Part shown: piece after piece, positions 4,749-5,587 of the stretch
Layout of the letters: each line of letters starts with the position of its first letter
How positions within the stretch are numbered: position 1 is the first letter of the stretch
From: Pseudomonadota bacterium
GTDB taxonomy: Bacteria; Pseudomonadota; Alphaproteobacteria; Rhizobiales; Beijerinckiaceae
NCBI GenBank assembly: GCA_021780015.1
Contig: JAJXZN010000051.1
Location: 1-5,587, forward strand
Length of the DNA stretch: 5,587 nucleotides
Direction of reading: 5' to 3'
Notes under the pieces: generated by a model
The model's input: only the letters and a program-made list of their open reading frames with translations
Database searches by the model: none
Told to the model about the DNA's origin: nothing
Position numbers and translations under genes: made by a program

Positions 4749-5426
4749 TTATCGCGACGCAACCGAACGCACGAAACGTTCAGCGAGCGGCAGAATCTGC
4801 GCGACGATCGTCGCGACGCCGGCGCGGTTCGGATGCAGGCCGTCCGCCAGCTCGAGGCTTTTGTTGCCGGCGACGCCTTGCAGAAAGAAAGGATAGAGCG
4901 GTGCTTGATATTTCGCCGCCAGCGCCGGATAGATGGCATCGAAGGCGCGGCCATAATCGGCGCCGAGGCTCGGCGAAGCGCGCATGCCGGCGATCATCAC
5001 TTTGATGTGCCGAGCAGCGAGGCGCGCGAGGATAGCGTCAAGCGTCTGGCGCGTGCGCGCCGGATCCAAGCCGCGCAGCATGTCGTTGGCGCCGAGTTCG
5101 AGGATCACGCCGTCGGCATCATCCGGGACCGACCAATCGAGCCGGGCAAGGCCATCTTCGGCGGTGTCGCCCGAGACGCCGGCATTGACGATGCTGACGC
5201 GAAAGCCGGCTCGGCGCAGCGCGGTTTCGAGCGCCGCCGGAAAGGCGGCATCGGCCGGCAAGAGATAGCCGGCGGTCAAACTGTCGCCCAAGGCAACGAT
5301 CTTGATCGGCCTGGCGCCGTCGGCGGATGTCGCGCCGAGCCCGAAAACCGCCGGAATTAAAAGCGCAAGTGCGAGCGGGAGAGCCAAGCGTAATCTGGAC
5401 GCGATAATGGACGATGCGGCGATCAT
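4749..5426 (-). CDS. tesA: Arylesterase / multifunctional SGNH hydrolase TesA
   Basis: Exported, probably periplasmic, GDSL/SGNH-type esterase (acyl-thioesterase, arylesterase or lysophospholipase activity in the family). With the start at 5426 it has 225 residues. Residues 1-~37 form a signal peptide with an Arg-containing n-region, a Leu/Ala core (ALPLALALLIPAVFGLG) and then GATSADGA. All SGNH blocks are present: ALGDSLTAG with nucleophile Ser49, NAGVSGDT with the block-II Gly, LGAND with Asn114, and DGLHP with Asp195 and His198. An open frame continues upstream to about 5549 but adds a Pro/Arg-rich stretch unlike the family, so the ATG at 5426 is preferred; its ribosome binding site is weak. 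This start overlaps the start region of the divergent ABC ATPase gene, the same neighbour pairing as E. coli tesA/ybbA. Confidence 0.9.
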   Translation of the reverse strand: MIAASSIIASRLRLALPLALALLIPAVFGLGATSADGARPIKIVALGDSLTAGYLLPADAAFPAALETALRRAGFRVSIVNAGVSGDTAEDGLARLDWSVPDDADGVILELGANDMLRGLDPARTRQTLDAILARLAARHIKVMIAGMRASPSLGADYGRAFDAIYPALAAKYQAPLYPFFLQGVAGNKSLELADGLHPNRAGVATIVAQILPLAERFVRSVASR

Positions 5427-5587
5427 CTTTGACACTGTCGACTTGAGTCTCGGCCGCGGCGCGGCGCGTGTCCATATCCTGAAAAGCCTCTCTTTGGCCA
5501 TTGCGCGCGGCGAGGCCCTGGGCATCATCGGCCCGTCGGGCTCCGGCAAATCGACGCTGCTGATGGCGATGGCCGGGCTCGAGCGGC
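5407..5587 (+). CDS. ybbA: ABC transporter ATP-binding protein, YbbA type (3' end outside window)
   Basis: Cytoplasmic nucleotide-binding subunit of an ABC transporter; only the first 60 residues are in the window. After an N-terminal strand region (IIFDTVDLSLG) and VHILKSLSLAIARGEALGIIG, the Walker A motif GPSGSGKST lies at residues 42-50, followed by LLMAMAGLER, typical of the LolD/YbbA/MacB branch. The divergent tesA neighbour points to YbbA, whose partner is a large FtsX-like permease (YbbP) that would be expected just downstream. The start at ATG 5407 has only a weak GGA (5397-5399) as its ribosome binding site. The frame stays open further upstream, so the start is less certain than the identity. 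Confidence 0.87.
   Translation, partial: MDDAAIIFDTVDLSLGRGAARVHILKSLSLAIARGEALGIIGPSGSGKSTLLMAMAGLER

Noticed and set aside
5427..5549. N-terminal extension of TesA up to base 5549
   Set aside because: It would overlap the ABC ATPase gene through its Walker A region, and the added residues are Pro/Arg-rich and precede an already complete signal peptide.
1..5587. Defence island, CRISPR, toxin-antitoxin or other new system
   Set aside because: All genes but one belong to recognised housekeeping or envelope families in separate transcription units; no array, transposase, integrase or toxin-like pair is visible.

Overview
The window looks like ordinary chromosomal DNA from a GC-rich alphaproteobacterium, most likely Hyphomicrobiales (Rhizobiales) near the Beijerinckiaceae/Bradyrhizobium group. 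Three things point there. The outer-membrane protein has the typical mature start AADLPP followed by a WTGAYVG block. The cold-shock protein carries the VKFFN form. A palindromic repeat has ends of the CGTCATTGYGAG type that I associate with this group. No mobile element, rRNA, tRNA, CRISPR array or phage gene is visible, and I do not see a previously undescribed multi-gene system.

Layout, left to right. A 5'-truncated RNase T2 gene (+) is followed after 4 bases by rlmJ (+), the 23S rRNA m6A2030 methyltransferase. A cold-shock protein gene (+) comes next behind a leader hairpin. It converges on a minus-strand outer-membrane beta-barrel gene, with a strong hairpin between the two stops. Upstream of the barrel gene lies a 325-bp gap. 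Its first part encodes a leader hairpin that would bury the barrel gene's ribosome binding site, and its centre (about 2641-2800) is only about 23% G+C in an otherwise GC-rich window. On the other side of the gap starts a plus-strand pteridine-reductase-like SDR gene. It converges on a minus-strand set, with a 78-bp palindromic repeat filling the gap. Read in transcription order, that set is arylesterase (tesA), then thpR (RNA 2',3'-cyclic phosphodiesterase), then an unrecognised 81-residue protein. At the right edge an ABC-transporter ATPase gene (+, truncated) diverges from tesA, and their start regions overlap by about 20 bp. This matches the known tesA/ybbA divergent arrangement.

Functionally this is a housekeeping neighbourhood with an RNA theme: RNase T2, an rRNA methyltransferase, an RNA-binding cold-shock protein and a 2H phosphodiesterase. 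The genes sit in several separate transcription units, so I do not read them as one pathway. The observations most worth testing are the SD-sequestering hairpin of the outer-membrane protein gene and the AT-rich island beside it.
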